This document shows positions 32,994 through 44,559 of a DNA stretch of 64,000 nucleotides, piece by piece. This stretch comes from Serpula lacrymans var. lacrymans S7.9 (lineage: Eukaryota; Basidiomycota; Agaricomycetes; Boletales; Serpulaceae), in NCBI RefSeq assembly GCF_000218685.1, contig NW_006763308.1, positions 186,001-250,000 on the forward strand, read 5' to 3'. The translations under genes were made by a program, and so were the position numbers. Position 1 is the first letter of the stretch. Every line of letters begins with the position of its first letter. The notes below the pieces were generated by a model that saw nothing but the letters and a program-made list of their open reading frames with translations, ran no database searches and was not told the DNA's origin.

Positions 32994-33115
32994 CCTGTTA
33001 AGTGATAAAAACGTTAAGTTAGTAAATTTGTGCTGTCTGTAAAGTATGTTAAGTCCTTGAATTCTATATGATATATGTTTGACTTGCTGTTCAGTTGTTG
33101 AATGTTTTTATAGGC
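32994..33115. repeat. direct repeat, copy 1
   Basis: About 120 bp similar to 46,316-46,435 in the same orientation (GTTAAGTGAT, TCTGTAAAGTAT, TTAAGTCC, GTTTGACTTGCT and TTGAATGTT in the same order). The two copies flank the two halves of the helicase gene. Confidence 0.65.
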
Positions 33116-34231
33116 CTACCCTAAACTTGTGTACAGTATACTGAATTCATGCAGATGATTCATTGAATCTTTACAAACATCAACACATATTATGATGTAA
33201 AAGGTCTGTAGTATTATATTGATAAACTGGCAAAAAGTATAAAAAAAGACTCCAGCAATGGTAAAAGATGATAATATGATCTGATAACAAAACACTTTAG
33301 CAAAAGGGGAAAGAATTTGGGATAGTTTTACTTGCCAGTCACAGATAAAGCCAGTCAGAATTTCAGGACACACAACATTGAAGGTACATCTGTTAAACCA
33401 TCCAAAAATAGTACTTTTATTCTCTCTTCTTAAGTGCAGCAACACAAAGTTGTGCATGTGAAAACACTGGGACATGTAAATCCAACCCAACCTGTATCAC
33501 TGATTGCCCTTGACACTTGTTGATGGTCATGGCAAAGGCAACATGGACAGGGAATTGACAATGTGATAGTTTTATGGGCAATTCTTTTCAATGAAGGTTC
33601 CAATGTGAGGTGTGGAATAAAAGCTATCTTTCCTGCATGTTTTCCTCCCAAGACACGGCACTTCAATACTCCTCTCTTTATCTCTATCAAAATCATGCAT
33701 GTTCCATTGCAAAGTCTATTTAGGGGATCAATATTGCAGAGGAGCATAGGCAGACACCCAGCTTTGAGTTTGAGGTGTGCTTCAGGAAGGCTAGATACTT
33801 GCAAGGAGTTCAAGAATCACACAGAATAATGTTCATTTTCATCTCTCACCACTTTATCAATTGACAAAGCTACTACCTTTTCTCCAGGGAGTTTTGTGAG
33901 GATCACAGAATTGAGGTCACTAACTGCATCATTTTTTGTGGAGAGGATAGTACAGTGGAGGAAATAATGGTCATCTTTATCTCTATTTGCAATTACAGGA
34001 TAGGTAGTGTTGACTAATGAGTCCATGGTGTTTTTTGGGATAAGCATATTGGCTGGTGTCAGGACTGTGGCCTCTTTGGAGTAACAGAGCTGTGGAGTAC
34101 AAGGACGGAGTAATGGAGTATAGAGGACAAGATGGGGAATCAGCTTAGCCCATGTGCTAGACCCTTCCACAGACCTTGGTCCCTAACTCATTGGAAGTGC
34201 ACAGAGCAGAAGTAGAGGATGAAAGGGAGCA
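33116..34231 (-). pseudogene. Helitron-type PIF1 helicase, C-terminal part
   Basis: Minus-strand order: ATVLTPANMLIPKNTM (34,060), the LPGEKVVALSIDKVVRDENEHY block (33,890-33,820), NSLQVSSLPEAHLKLKAGCLPMLLCNIDPLNRLCNGTCMILIEI (33,810-33,680), GGKHAGKIAFIPHLTLEPS (33,650-33,590), and the C-terminal [15 protein letters not shown] region, which corresponds to the helicase motif VI area. This is the second RecA-like half of the PIF1 helicases carried by Helitrons. The first half is at 44,967-46,165, on the far side of the gypsy insertion. Frameshifts are frequent. Confidence 0.7.
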
Positions 34232-34236
34232 GATTA

Positions 34237-34635
34237 TGTTACGATAACATAATTTCTGGACATTTCCCTTCTTTTCATTCTCCGCTTTAACTTTATACTT
34301 TAGCTTTCACACATAGTGCCATGCGGCATTTCCCCTTTCTCGCACCGCGTTGCCTTTCTCTTATTTTTAGATTCAACTCTCTCACGCAGTGGAGCTGGCC
34401 ATACGGGCTAGGCCCTATGACATCATCAGCCACTGCCTCCATCAACTGTATAGTACACATGTACAAACAAACCTGTAGTAGTATATATACCCCAATAGAT
34501 CCAGGAGACTCCTCAGCGAGTCCTCCTGTTGTATACCAACTAACTCTCTGCAGCTTAAGGGGTAACCACTCCCTCATCACTACCTTTATAGTGTGTTCTT
34601 GTGTGCGCCAGAGTAACTAACTCTTGGTTGTTACA
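34237..34635 (+). repeat. 5' LTR of the full-length gypsy element
   Basis: 399 bp, TGTTACGATAAC..GGTTGTTACA. U3 holds a CRE/AP-1-like TGACATCA, and the likely promoter is TATATATACCCC near 34,482. It is followed by TTAGGACTCGC at the start of the leader. Confidence 0.93.
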
Positions 34636-35155
34636 TTAGGACTCGCTCTTTCTACTCTCTCGCACATTTGTGCAAAAAGTCCCATTGGGCACTTGGACTC
34701 CAGGGTGAAGGAGATTGGTTAGTGGTTAGGAATATCCCGCATAGCAGATAGGTGTGCTCCTAGCGATGGCCTTGTAGTGCTTTGGGAGAAGAACCCAAAA
34801 CCTGTGATACGCGGCCCCCAGTGTTAAGGGGAGTACTATAGCTCAGCAGTTGGTGTGGAACCACTGTTGATTAGATTTAAAATACAAAACTTCATTTTCG
34901 TATACCTCTGACCAGGCCGGGCACTTGCCTCCGCCAGTCTGGAGAAGGGTTGACAGCTTAACAAGCGGACCACCCCCTGACAACCGTTTGGACCAGGGTT
35001 TATTACAATTACATTTTTATATACTTTTCAAATACTATAGTGTGGGTAGTCGGAGATTGAGATCCGATACTCAGCTGGGAAGAGGTTGATCCACAGATAG
35101 CAAGCGGGGACCCCCAGTTACCTTTTTTTTTACCTTACCAAGAGAACAAGTCGAC
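34636..35155 (+). other. gypsy leader (5' UTR)
   Basis: 520 bp between the LTR and the gag ATG, found again at 20,756-21,369, 23,368-23,884 and 28,461-28,985. It is expected to hold the primer-binding site and packaging signal. I could not identify the primer tRNA. Confidence 0.8.
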
Positions 35156-36068
35156 ATGTTGTCGCAAAACCCACAACAAGATATGAATGCTCTACTGCAC
35201 GCCATGCGTACGCAGATAGCAGCATTAACCTCGCAACTCGCCGAGATACAGGCAAACCCCCCTGTAGTAACCCCCTCGGTAGAAAAGAAATTCAACAAAA
35301 AAGTCGAAGTCGTAACTGACCCTGGCGCCTTCGAAGAAGACAGAGCGCGATTCGCCAAATGGTGGATCAAACTCCAGATTTGGGTCAAGGCAAACTGGGA
35401 TGCATTTGCCGACAATTTTGAGGTAGCAACTGCGGTGCTATCTTGCCTAAAAGGACCTGTGGCGGGTCAATACGCCCAAGTAAGACTTCAGGAGTGCTAC
35501 ACTGTGGCAGTGTGGCCCGCCTGGGATGATCTCAAGATAGAGATCAAAAAATATTTCAAACCGCAAGCTGAGCGTGACTGGGCGCATCAGCAATTCCGTT
35601 CCTTCAAACAAAGAAACATGAGGACGGATGATTTCGTAATACGGTTCCTGGCCCTCTCAATCCCTCGCATTGCAGAGCAGATCTACCTGCAGGATACAAG
35701 AAGTGACAACTTGGCCCTGGCGGCTGAGAAAGTACGACGAGTCGGTAGAGCCATAGAGCTCTACACTATGCACCAAGGTGGCGGGTCCACCAAACAAAAC
35801 AACTCATCCCAGAGGCGCCCTGGGTCATCAAACCAACATAATCACTCTCACAGGTTCAAGCCGTTTGGGCTGCAGCCAGGACAGGGTGCTCCTATGGATG
35901 TCGGCGCGGTCCAAGGCGGACAGATGCGCAGATTCAAGGGCAACTGTTACAACTGCGGCCAAGAGGGACACATGTCCCGAGACTGTAGAAACGGGGCGCA
36001 GGCTGCCCAACAAAAAAATAATCAAGGGCGCCAGGCGCGCCAATTAGAAACCAAAAAGCCAGACAATC
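35156..36068 (+). pseudogene. gypsy gag, interrupted near its end
   Basis: ATG at 35,156 follows an A-rich run. The product has a predicted N-terminal helix (MNALLHAMRTQIAALTSQLA), the capsid core with EKKFNKKVEVVTDPGAFEED and ERDWAHQQFRSFKQRNMR, a glutamine/serine-rich linker and a complete CCHC zinc knuckle (CYNCGQEGHMSRDC, residues about 263-276). About 11 residues around the NEHAVELLE block present in other copies are missing after LALSIP. The frame enters the DNA transposon at 36,069 and stops there at 36,127, so the natural gag-pol continuation (YDEIWAFFYDQQVNEMK near 40,190) is separated by 4.1 kb. Confidence 0.9.
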
Positions 36069-36311
36069 CACTTCAGTCACCCCCAAAACATAAGCATTTA
36101 GCTTCAACTATCTGTGTAAATGTATAAAGCTAAGAGCTTGTTTTTCCTGGTATCATCCCAAGTGCTCCAGCAAGGATGGGATCATTCCAGAAGCGGAATA
36201 ATACCACCCTTCTGGGATTTTCCCATGGTATCAGACCATGTACCATAGTGGGATTATCCCTCAGATGGGATAATCCCAATAACCTGTCACATGTCACATG
36301 GTATCAGGGGG
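36069..36311 (+). repeat. left terminal inverted repeat
   Basis: Outer part starts CACTTCAGTCACCCCCAAAA. It holds GATGGGATCATTCCAG and TGGGATTATCCC dyads and ends near CACATGGTATCAGGGGG. Confidence 0.85.
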
Positions 36312-37439
36312 ATTGGTGCTAATACTAACATGTGAGAATGCTGGGCCAACTAGTGAAGATATTTCCAGTCTTTTCCACCTGAATAATGGTACTTTAGCCC
36401 AATATAATCAAGACTATTTTGAAATATATGAGTTACAAGTTCCTCATTGTAGCTTACTGCAAATTTGGGGAGAAGCATTCCCTTTTTTTTAAATGTGGAA
36501 CATTATCAATTTCTAGATATAATCAATTGCAGGAACCATACACTAGAAAGATGCTGTTGTCCTTGCTGATAGATGTGATATGTGAGTTCTGCTTTTTTGC
36601 AAGGTTTATTATACCCTTAACTGAAGTAAAAACTAGGAAACACAACACAAATGCTGTGACAACAAAGTAATCTGCAGAAGGACATCGAATATTAGATTTA
36701 CACTAGATCTGGCATATTCTGTGAGGAAAATCCTGACCTTGTAGAAAGTAAAACATAGTAAAAAGAAACATAAAGTCATGTTCTTGCAAAAACATGAATT
36801 TACCACTTTTGTGGCACTACCAAGGTATTTGATACCTTATATTGTACATTCTCTGAGAGTGGTTCCTGGGGGCTGCTGGCTGAAGGTCTATGGGGAGAGG
36901 GGGATGCTTGCTATGTACAGTATAATACACAAGATCTCCATTTTGATACTCCTACACTAGATGACTTGAGTGTGAGGATTAATTAGGCACTGCTTAGGTA
37001 TTTAATACCTTGAGTTGTGCCATTTCTGGGAGCTACCAGCTGAAGGTCTAAGGGGTGACTGGTGCCTATATGCTGACTGTGTATAGTACAGTATCTAAGT
37101 CCACAAAGAATCTGAGTGCTGTAAAGGTATTCTTTTTTTAGATTCTTGAGAAATTGAAATGAATCCGGAAAATATTTTTTCATGCCAAGTAAGGTTTCTG
37201 CCAACATTCTCTGTCTCTCATATGATAGTGATGCTGTCTCACACCACTCTTTTTGGATTATCATTTTTATGGCAATATGTAGAACTCAGGTAATTTCCTT
37301 CAAAACTGATTCTGACCATTGACATTGCCCAACTTTTGATTTTTTTTACTGAGGATCATCCCACACTGATCTGGACAAATCCCTGAAATAGGGTGTGATC
37401 ATCCCAGTTAAATCTGTACATGTCCCCACGTAACATGGG

Positions 37440-38700
37440 GTTACCCACTTCTCACATGGACAAATACCAGAAGGGGGTGGGATCATCCCAGTTCAATATG
37501 GACAAATACCATAAAGGGATGGGATGATCCCAGCTCAATGTGGACAAATACCACAAGAGGATGGGATAATCCCAAGCCAATCTGGGATGATCCCAAACCA
37601 ATCTGGGAAAATCCCAGTTAAGCATGGACAAATACCAAATGAAATGGGATGATCCCAAACCAATATGGGAAAATCCCAGCAAGAGATGGGATGATCCCAG
37701 TTAAGCATGGACAAATACCAAAAGAGGATGGGATGATCCCAGTTGAACATGGACAAATACCAAAATAGGATGGGATGATCCCAATTGAATCTGGGAAAAT
37801 CCCAGCAAGAGATGGGATGATACCAGTTTAACATGGACAAATACCAAAATAGGATGGGATGATCCCAATTGAATCTGGGAAAATCCCAGCTTAACATGGA
37901 CAAATACCAAAGAGGATGGGATGATCCCAATCCACTCTGGGAAAATCCCAGCCAGAGATGGGATGATCCCAGCTCAACATGGACAAATACCAAAAGAGGA
38001 CGGGATGATCCCAAACCAATCTGGGAAAATCCCACCAAAGGATGGGATGATCCCAGTTAAGCATGGACAAATACTAAATAAGATGGGATGATCCCAGCTT
38101 AACATGGACAAATACCAAAGAGGATGGGATGATCCCAATCCACTCTGGGAAAATCCCAGCCAGAGATGGGATGATACCAGTTTAACATGGGCAAATACCA
38201 AAAGAGGATGGGATGATCCCAATTGAATCTGGGAAAATCCCAGTAAGAGATGGGATGATACCAGTTGAACATGGACAAATACCAAAATAGGATGGGACAA
38301 TCCCAGCTCAACATGGACAGATACCAAAAGAGGATGGGATGATCCCAATCTACTCTGGGAAAATCCCAGCCAGAGATGGGATGATCCCAGCTCAACATGG
38401 ACAAATACCAAAAGAGGATGGGATGATCCCAAATCAATCTGGGAAAATCTCAGTTCAACATGGACAAATACCAAGGGGGGATAGGGTCATCTCAAACCAA
38501 TCTGGGAAAATCCCAGCAAAAAAGGGGATGATCCCAGTTAAATGTGGACAAATACCAAATGGGATGGGATCATCACAATTTGATATGGACCAATGCCTGA
38601 AGGGTAAAGCATCATCCCAAACCAGCCAAGGAAAGTCTTGGAAAGAGATGGGATCATTCCAGTTCAATCTGATCTAGAAAAATCTCCAAATTACATAGGA
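37440..38700. repeat. 42-bp minisatellite inside the DNA transposon
   Basis: About 30 units of 42 bp. Type 1 units start CATGGACAAATACCAAAAG and type 2 units start TCTGGGAAAATCCCAGCAAG; both end in the dyad TGGGATGATCCCA plus a short AATTGAA or GTTGAAC linker. Because 42 is a multiple of 3, long open frames appear on both strands (for example 167 and 166 codons, minus). These are artefacts with a 14-residue repeat. Confidence 0.92.
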
Positions 38701-39931
38701 TCATCTCACTACATCACAGACAAATCCAAGCAGGGGACAAGATCACCCTGAGTCAGAATAGGACAGGGAGATCCCACAACAGGAACAGAATTATCGAATA
38801 GCATGCTTAGGCTGCTGGTGACTCAGCATGACAGGGGAAAATACTCCTGAAATGCACTAAGGTTATTCTGTAACATATAATCATAGGTAAGTTCCCAGCA
38901 GCTTAAAATATTATTGTCCTTTTCCAGCAGTTTCCATTTTTTACATGTTGCAGTATTTTGTTTGTAAACCAACTATTATGTTATGGTAGGACCTGGATGA
39001 ACCTAAGGTTGAACTGGGACAGTGATTCAGAGTAGCCCTCACGTAGGTTCATCCCAAGTCACATGAAATTGCATAAGCATGCAGAGCACACCTTTCAGCC
39101 ATTTTTGTTTTCACAAAAATTTATAATCAATTGTATGCGTGGGGACATATAGTGGATAAAATGGGTGTTGGCTTGTGGATGCTGGGCTGCCACAAAGAGC
39201 CAGCAATTTGTCTCATGCAAGACATGTTCTGCCTTTGACAATGATGCAGCAGAGGGAAGGATAATGAATATGTAGTACTTACTCGGACTGGTATCTTTGT
39301 GCATTTTTCAGTTCAGGCACTTGGATAAAGCTGCACAATTCAAAAAAATATCATATCTTTTGGATCAGCACATTAAATGGATTTGTGACATATCTTTGCC
39401 TGGTTGCAAGAGTGTTACATTATTTAAAGTTGGATGAGCCTGAATGAGAGGTATTGTAATCCTGCAGATGTATATGCTTGGTATTGTCAAACATCTTGTA
39501 TTCCTTTGACTATAAGCCATTTTAAGTAACATTGATAGAAATCCAGGGTAGATAAATCTACTTTGTGATATGCAGTAAATTATATGATAAGTAGGAATGA
39601 CAAAGTTATATAGTCAGTTAAGGAAAAGAGATATGGTTGAATTATCTCCTAATCAACTGAATTAAATCAGGTTAATTTGTAAATGGTTATATGTCACAAT
39701 TAGTTACACTAACCTTTGGTCAAAGTCTCCTCCATCAATCTATAGTATATGATATTACACTAGAAGCTGGACAAATTAAGGTTCAATTGAGAGTAAACAC
39801 CATTTGAAATTTGTATATATGTTATAAATGATGAAAGCAGGTAGTATTGTATTCTGCTTCATGGCTATTAGTACTATTGATAATGTATTGATGTTGGCTA
39901 CATTTATGCAGGAACTATTTTTGCAGTAAAG

Positions 39932-40158
39932 CCCCCCTGACACCATGTGACATGTGGCAAATGTCTGGGATTATCCCACCATAACAAATGGTCTGATACC
40001 ATGGGAAAATCCCAGAAGGGTGGTATTATCCCACTTCTGGGATGATCCCATCCTTGCTGGAGCACTTGGGATGATACTAGGAAAAACAAGCTCTTAGCTT
40101 TATACATTTACACAGATAGTTGAAGCTAAATGCTTATGTTTTGGGGGTGACTGAAGTG
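39932..40158 (-). repeat. right terminal inverted repeat
   Basis: Reverse complement of 36,069-36,311 with a few substitutions and one indel of about 20 bp. It contains CTGGGATTATCCCA and CTGGGATGATCCCA dyads. Confidence 0.85.
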
Positions 40159-40166
40159 AGACAATC

Positions 40167-41072
40167 GGCTCAAATCTTTGGCCAGTCGTTCGTACGACGA
40201 AATCTGGGCCTTCTTTTATGACCAACAGGTCAATGAAATGAAGGCTCAGGGAAAAGAATTCAGGGCTTAGGTCACTGAGGTGCCTTAGCTCCTGTTAAAA
40301 ATGAAGTAAACCACAACAAAGTGGCCCCTGCTCCGGGGTGTTGCACGAGCAATAAAGGAAAGACGGGGATGGCTCCCCAATTTGTAAATAAATTTCTAAA
40401 TTTGTTATCTGGAGTATGTGCTTGTATGAAGAAATGTGAATGTAATATTTATGATACTACCGCTGCACCAGCGTTTCTCTTGGAGCGTGGCCCCGGCAAG
40501 ACAAATACTAGGGTGCTTGATTCTGGTAAAAATAAAATAGAAAAACATGAATCTTTCAATGTTTCTTCTTCTTCTTTGGAGCCACCCTTTCCCAAAATCC
40601 CAAGGCGTGTGTTGATGCGCACATATTTATTCCAAAAGGAGATCTGTTTAAACGTTGGCGTGGAAAACCTTGCCCGGGGCAAAGTACACCCAACGAGCGC
40701 CCTGCTTGATTCAGGCGCTAATGGGATCTTCATAGATCAGGTCTGGGCAAAGCAAATTGGACTCCCCCTTGTAAAATTAGATATGTCTATTCCTGTCTAC
40801 AACATTGACGGTACGCTTAACGCAGGTGGCTGTATCACACACAAATATTCTTTTGTGGTCGAATATCAAGGACACAGAGAATGAGTCACTGCTGAAGCTA
40901 CCCAACTAGGGAAGATTAATTTGATCTTGGGCTGGACCTGGCTATTTAAACATAATCCTGAGATCAACTGGCAGACAGGGGTTGTCACATTGTCACGTTG
41001 CCCTCAGGAATGTGTAAACTTGGGTAAACCAAATCACGTCTGTCACCATGAGCGTCTTGAAAAGTTAAACGC
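40167..41072 (+). pseudogene. gypsy pol: linker and aspartic protease
   Basis: Resumes the gag-pol frame after the DNA transposon. The aspartic protease motif ALLDSGANGIFID lies at about 40,703-40,740, with the usual downstream NLILGWTWL-type motif (40,918-40,945). A TGA at 40,882-40,884 replaces an expected arginine codon (CGA) in YQGHRE-stop-VTAEA. Other stops near 40,270 and 40,300 separate it from gag. At 41,073 a solo LTR is inserted. Confidence 0.85.
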
Positions 41073-41484
41073 TGTTACAATAGACATACCAGCACCTACT
41101 TACGCTTCATTTTTGTACTTTAACTTTTCATTTTCCAAGTCACATGACCAGTCATGTGACCATTTACTTTACTTTACATTTTCGACTTTTATAAGTCACA
41201 TGACCAAGTCACGTGACACATCACCTGACCAAAGTCTAGACTCACCATGTGACAGGTCACATGCTAGACATCGGACTTTAAACTTTATTTGCAACTGTAT
41301 AGTACACATGTACAAACAAACCTGTAGTAGTATATATACCCCAATAGATCCAGGAGACTCCTCAGCGAGTCCTCCTGTTGTCTAGCACAACTAACTCACT
41401 GAAACCTGAGGGGTGATCCCTCCTTCTTTATCTACTATAGTGTGTTCCTGTGTGCGCCAGAGTAAATCACTCTTGGTTGTTACA
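41073..41484 (+). mobile_element. solo LTR, hybrid C/B type, inside pol
   Basis: 412 bp, TGTTACAATAGAC..GGTTGTTACA, with perfect 5-bp duplications AACGC (41,068-41,072 and 41,485-41,489). The left half is type C U3 (CACATGAC / CATGTGAC repeats, 41,130-41,275); from CTGTATAGTACACATG on it is type B, including TATATATACCCC. It therefore looks recombinant. Confidence 0.93.
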
Positions 41485-43500
41485 AACGCTAGTCACGTTT
41501 ACGAGCTCAGATCTCTAGAAAAGATCAACGATGATGATGATGTGGTAAAACCCGAAGAAGATATTAAGAGGCTGGTGCCTCCTGAGTACCATGACTTCTG
41601 GAAGGTCTTTTCAAAACACAAATCAGAGCACTTCCCAGAGGCTAAGCCTTGGGACCATGCTATAGATTTGAAAGACACCTTCAAACCAAGAAAAGGACAC
41701 ATGATACTGCTCTCTGCTCCAGAAAGAGATGAGGTATCTAGTTTCATAGACGAACAGCTTAGGAAGGGTTACATCTGACGTTCCAAAAGTCCTATGACGT
41801 CCCCGGTGTTCTTCATTCCTAAAAAGGATGGTAAAAAGCGCATGATTATGGACTATCGTTACGTGAATGAGCACACGGTTAAAAATGCGTATCCGCTGCC
41901 TTTGATCAGTCAGCTAGTAGACAAATTGGCTGGCGCCAAAATCTTAACAAAGATGGATCTCAGATGGGGATACAATAATGTACGAATCAAAGAAGAAGAT
42001 GCTTGGAAGGCCGCGTTCACGTGCCACCGAGGATCTTTCGAACCCCTTGTCATGTTCTTTGGGTTGACCAATTCACCGGCAATCTTTCAGAGCATGATTA
42101 ACGAGATCTTTGCGGATATGGAGAACTGTGTCGTCATTTACATTGACGATTTATTAATATCTATGAAGTCAAACGATGAGGCTGAGCATGACAAAATTGT
42201 GCAAGAAGTCCTTCGACGCTTACAGGAACGGGACCTATTCGTCAAACCCGAAAAATGTAATTTTAAAGTGAAGGAAGTAGACTTCCTTGGTATGATCATA
42301 GGCCAGAATGGAATCAGGATGAACCCTGAGAAAGTTCAAGCTATTTTGGAATGGCCAGAACCTACTCGTGTCAAAGGAGTTAGGGCCTTCCTTGGCTTAG
42401 GTAATTTCTACCGAAGGTTTATTGAAAACTTTGCGAAAATCACGAGACTGTTGAACGATCTCACAAAAAAAGACATTGTTTGGCATTGGGGCGCCAAAGA
42501 ACAAGAAGCTTTTGATAAGCTTAAACAGGCATTTACAACAGCGCCCATATTAGCATTTCCAGAATTAGATAAAGAGTTCTGGCTAGAAACCAACTCTTCT
42601 GATTTTGCTACTGGGGCTGTTCTATCAATCAAATGCCCTGGCGATCTTTGGAGGCCTTGTGCCTATTTATCACATAGTTTGTCGCCTACAGAGCGCAACT
42701 ATCAAATATACAATAAGGAGATGCTGGCCATCATTAGAGCTCTAGAGCACTGGCGGCACTATTTAGAAGGTGCTAGACATCAATTCGAAATTTGGACCAA
42801 TCATACAAACCTAGAGTACTTTATGACGGCCCGAGACTTGAACCGAAGACAGTCCCGCTATGCGGTGTACTTGTCAAGGTTTAATTATAAATTAATTCAT
42901 AAGCCTGGAAGCTCAATTGGGAAAGCAGATGCTTTATCCAGAAGAGAGGATCATGCCAATGGCATCGAAGATGACAACAAAGGTGTTACCTTGATAGATC
43001 AATCAAGGGTTGCCAATATTAGAATAGGGCAAGATTCCGATCTTCTAGAAGTCTTCAAGAAAGACATCTCCTCAGAAGAGAAGGCGCACCTTGACGGCAA
43101 TGAAAACTATTTATGGAAAGACAGGCTCTTTCATTTTAAAAACAAAATCTATGTGTCTGAATCTGCAAGGATCCAGACAATAGATAGACACCACGACACT
43201 CCAGTGGCAGGGCACCCTGGGTGGCAACAAACAATGGAGTTGATCTCCAGAAACTATATGTGGCCTGGCATGGTCAAAGACGTACAGGAATACGTAAAAT
43301 CCTGTCTAAGATGTGCCATGGCTAAGAACTCTTACCAACCGCCGACCGATAAACTAATGCCGAACCCGATACCAGCTGGTCCCTGGCAGGATATATCAGT
43401 TGATTTCACAACGGATCTGCCCAAGTCAAACGGGTATGATTCAGTAATGGTAGTAGTGGATTGTTTCTCCAAAGAAGTAGTATTCATACCTACCAATAAA
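41485..43500 (+). pseudogene. gypsy pol: reverse transcriptase, RNase H, integrase N-terminus
   Basis: RT begins with KRLVPPEYHDFWKVFSKHKS. A TGA at 41,776-41,778 interrupts GYI-stop-RSKSPM (CGA expected). From 41,794 a 638-codon frame holds the RT motifs (KKDGKKRMIMDYRYVN, KMDLRWGYNNVRI, YIDD at 42,139-42,150), the thumb, and then RNase H. RNase H has lost two catalytic acids: TNSSDFA for TDxSDFA (42,592-42,594) and WTNHTNL for WTDHxNL. The integrase zinc-binding region (RHHDTPVAGH..CLRCAMA) and first D (SVDFTTDLP) follow. A one-base deletion at about 43,499 (AATAAACC) breaks the frame. Confidence 0.92.
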
Positions 43501-44549
43501 CCATTACCGCTGCCGGTACAGCAGACTTATTTGAAGATTTTGTATGGTCCATCCACGGGTTACCAGAAATGGTTATCTCCAACAGAGGACCACAATTTGC
43601 TAGCAAATTTACGAAAGAAATATGCCGGATGCTGGGCATCAAACCCAAATTATCAACGGTGTTCCATCTGCAAACTGATGGACAAACGGAGAGACTCAAC
43701 CAGGAGTTGAAACAGTATCTCCGGATATTTATTAATGACAGACAGATGGATTGGGCCAAGTGGCTAAAGATAGCCCAGTTCTCATACAATATCAAACAGT
43801 CGTTGGCTACAGGAAAAGCACCATTTGAGGTTACTAGATTGTACCTCCCCAGAATGGGTGTAGAACCTGGCAAAAGCAAAAACAAGGCTGCTGGGAACAT
43901 GGTAAAAGACATGAAGTCTGTCTTAGACGAAACGCACAAGGCACTATTTAAAACTGCAGAGCAGATGAAAGACAGGGCAGAGCGTAGACACTCTAAGGCC
44001 CCTGATTACAAGGTCGGCGACCTGGTCTGGTTAGACACCGACCACTTAAAATTAAAAGATCGGCAGTCTAGAAAACTGACCGAAAAGTGGATTGGCACTT
44101 ACCGGATTAAGGAAGTCATACCCAATGCGGTGGAGCTAGAACTCCCAAAACGAATGAGGGTAGTACCCACGGTCAACATTAGCCGTGTGAAACCCTACAA
44201 AGGACCGCTGCCGGGACAGCGTGTAGACCGGCCCGGACCGGTTGTAGTCACCTAGGAAGGTGAAGAAGAATTTGAGGTCAAACGAGTGGTAGACGCACAC
44301 TTGAAGCGTGGTAAATTAGAGTTCCTGGTCCTATGGAAGGGCTATGGAGACGAGGACAGAATGTGGGAACCAGAAACCCATCTGGAAAACTCCCGCAACA
44401 CTGTTCACAAATTTTATTCCAAGAATCCCTCAGCTCCCAGGAAGCTTAGAGGCATGGATTCGAAACTTTTTCATTCTCTTTTTCAACCTATGCCTGAAAA
44501 TTTTACCACTACCTCCGACATTTGGTCTCGCCTGGAAGTCGAGCCTTAG
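43501..44549 (+). pseudogene. gypsy pol: integrase core, C-terminus and chromodomain
   Basis: After the frameshift the frame from 43,569 continues with VISNRGPQFASKF, where the second catalytic aspartate is N (43,581-43,583; the copy at 10,311-11,965 has D), then the catalytic E in GQTERLNQELKQY, and the GPY-like module WIGTYRIKEVIPNAVELELP. A TAG near 44,254 (GPVVVT-stop-EGEEEF) precedes the chromodomain (44,286-44,440: KRGKLEFLVLWKGYGDEDRMWEP) and the ending at 44,547-44,549. Confidence 0.9.
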
Positions 44550-44556
44550 AAGGGGG
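44548..44556 (+). promoter_or_regulatory. polypurine tract
   Basis: AGAAGGGGG lies three bases upstream of the 3' LTR (TAG then TGTTATGATAAC). This is where plus-strand DNA synthesis would be primed. The equivalent occurs in reverse at 10,311-10,324. Confidence 0.85.
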
Positions 44557-44559
44557 TAG

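Larger units (their letters stand above)
36069..40158. mobile_element. 4.1-kb non-autonomous DNA transposon, 8-bp target duplication, long inverted repeats
   Basis: Exact ends are CACTTCAGTCACCCCC..GGGGGTGACTGAAGTG, flanked by AGACAATC on both sides (36,061-36,068 and 40,159-40,166). Terminal inverted repeats run about 240 bp (36,069-36,311 and 39,932-40,158), nearly identical for the first 165 bp. An 8-bp duplication fits the hAT superfamily or a KDZ (Zisupton-like) element. No transposase is recognisable inside; open frames are short or artefacts of a minisatellite, so it probably depends on a transposase elsewhere. The words GGGATNATCCC and TGGGATNATCCCA occur in the inverted repeats and about 30 times in the internal array. 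Removing it with one target copy rejoins gag-pol. Confidence 0.92.

Noticed and set aside
37535..38474. Long open frames (about 166 codons) with repeats such as VFVHVELGSSH on the minus strand.
   Set aside because: They come from a 42-bp tandem repeat whose length is a multiple of three; several frames on both strands are open for the same reason.
37440..38700. Regular repeats that could be taken for a CRISPR array.
   Set aside because: There are no unique spacers; the units are directly joined and the sequence is from a eukaryote.
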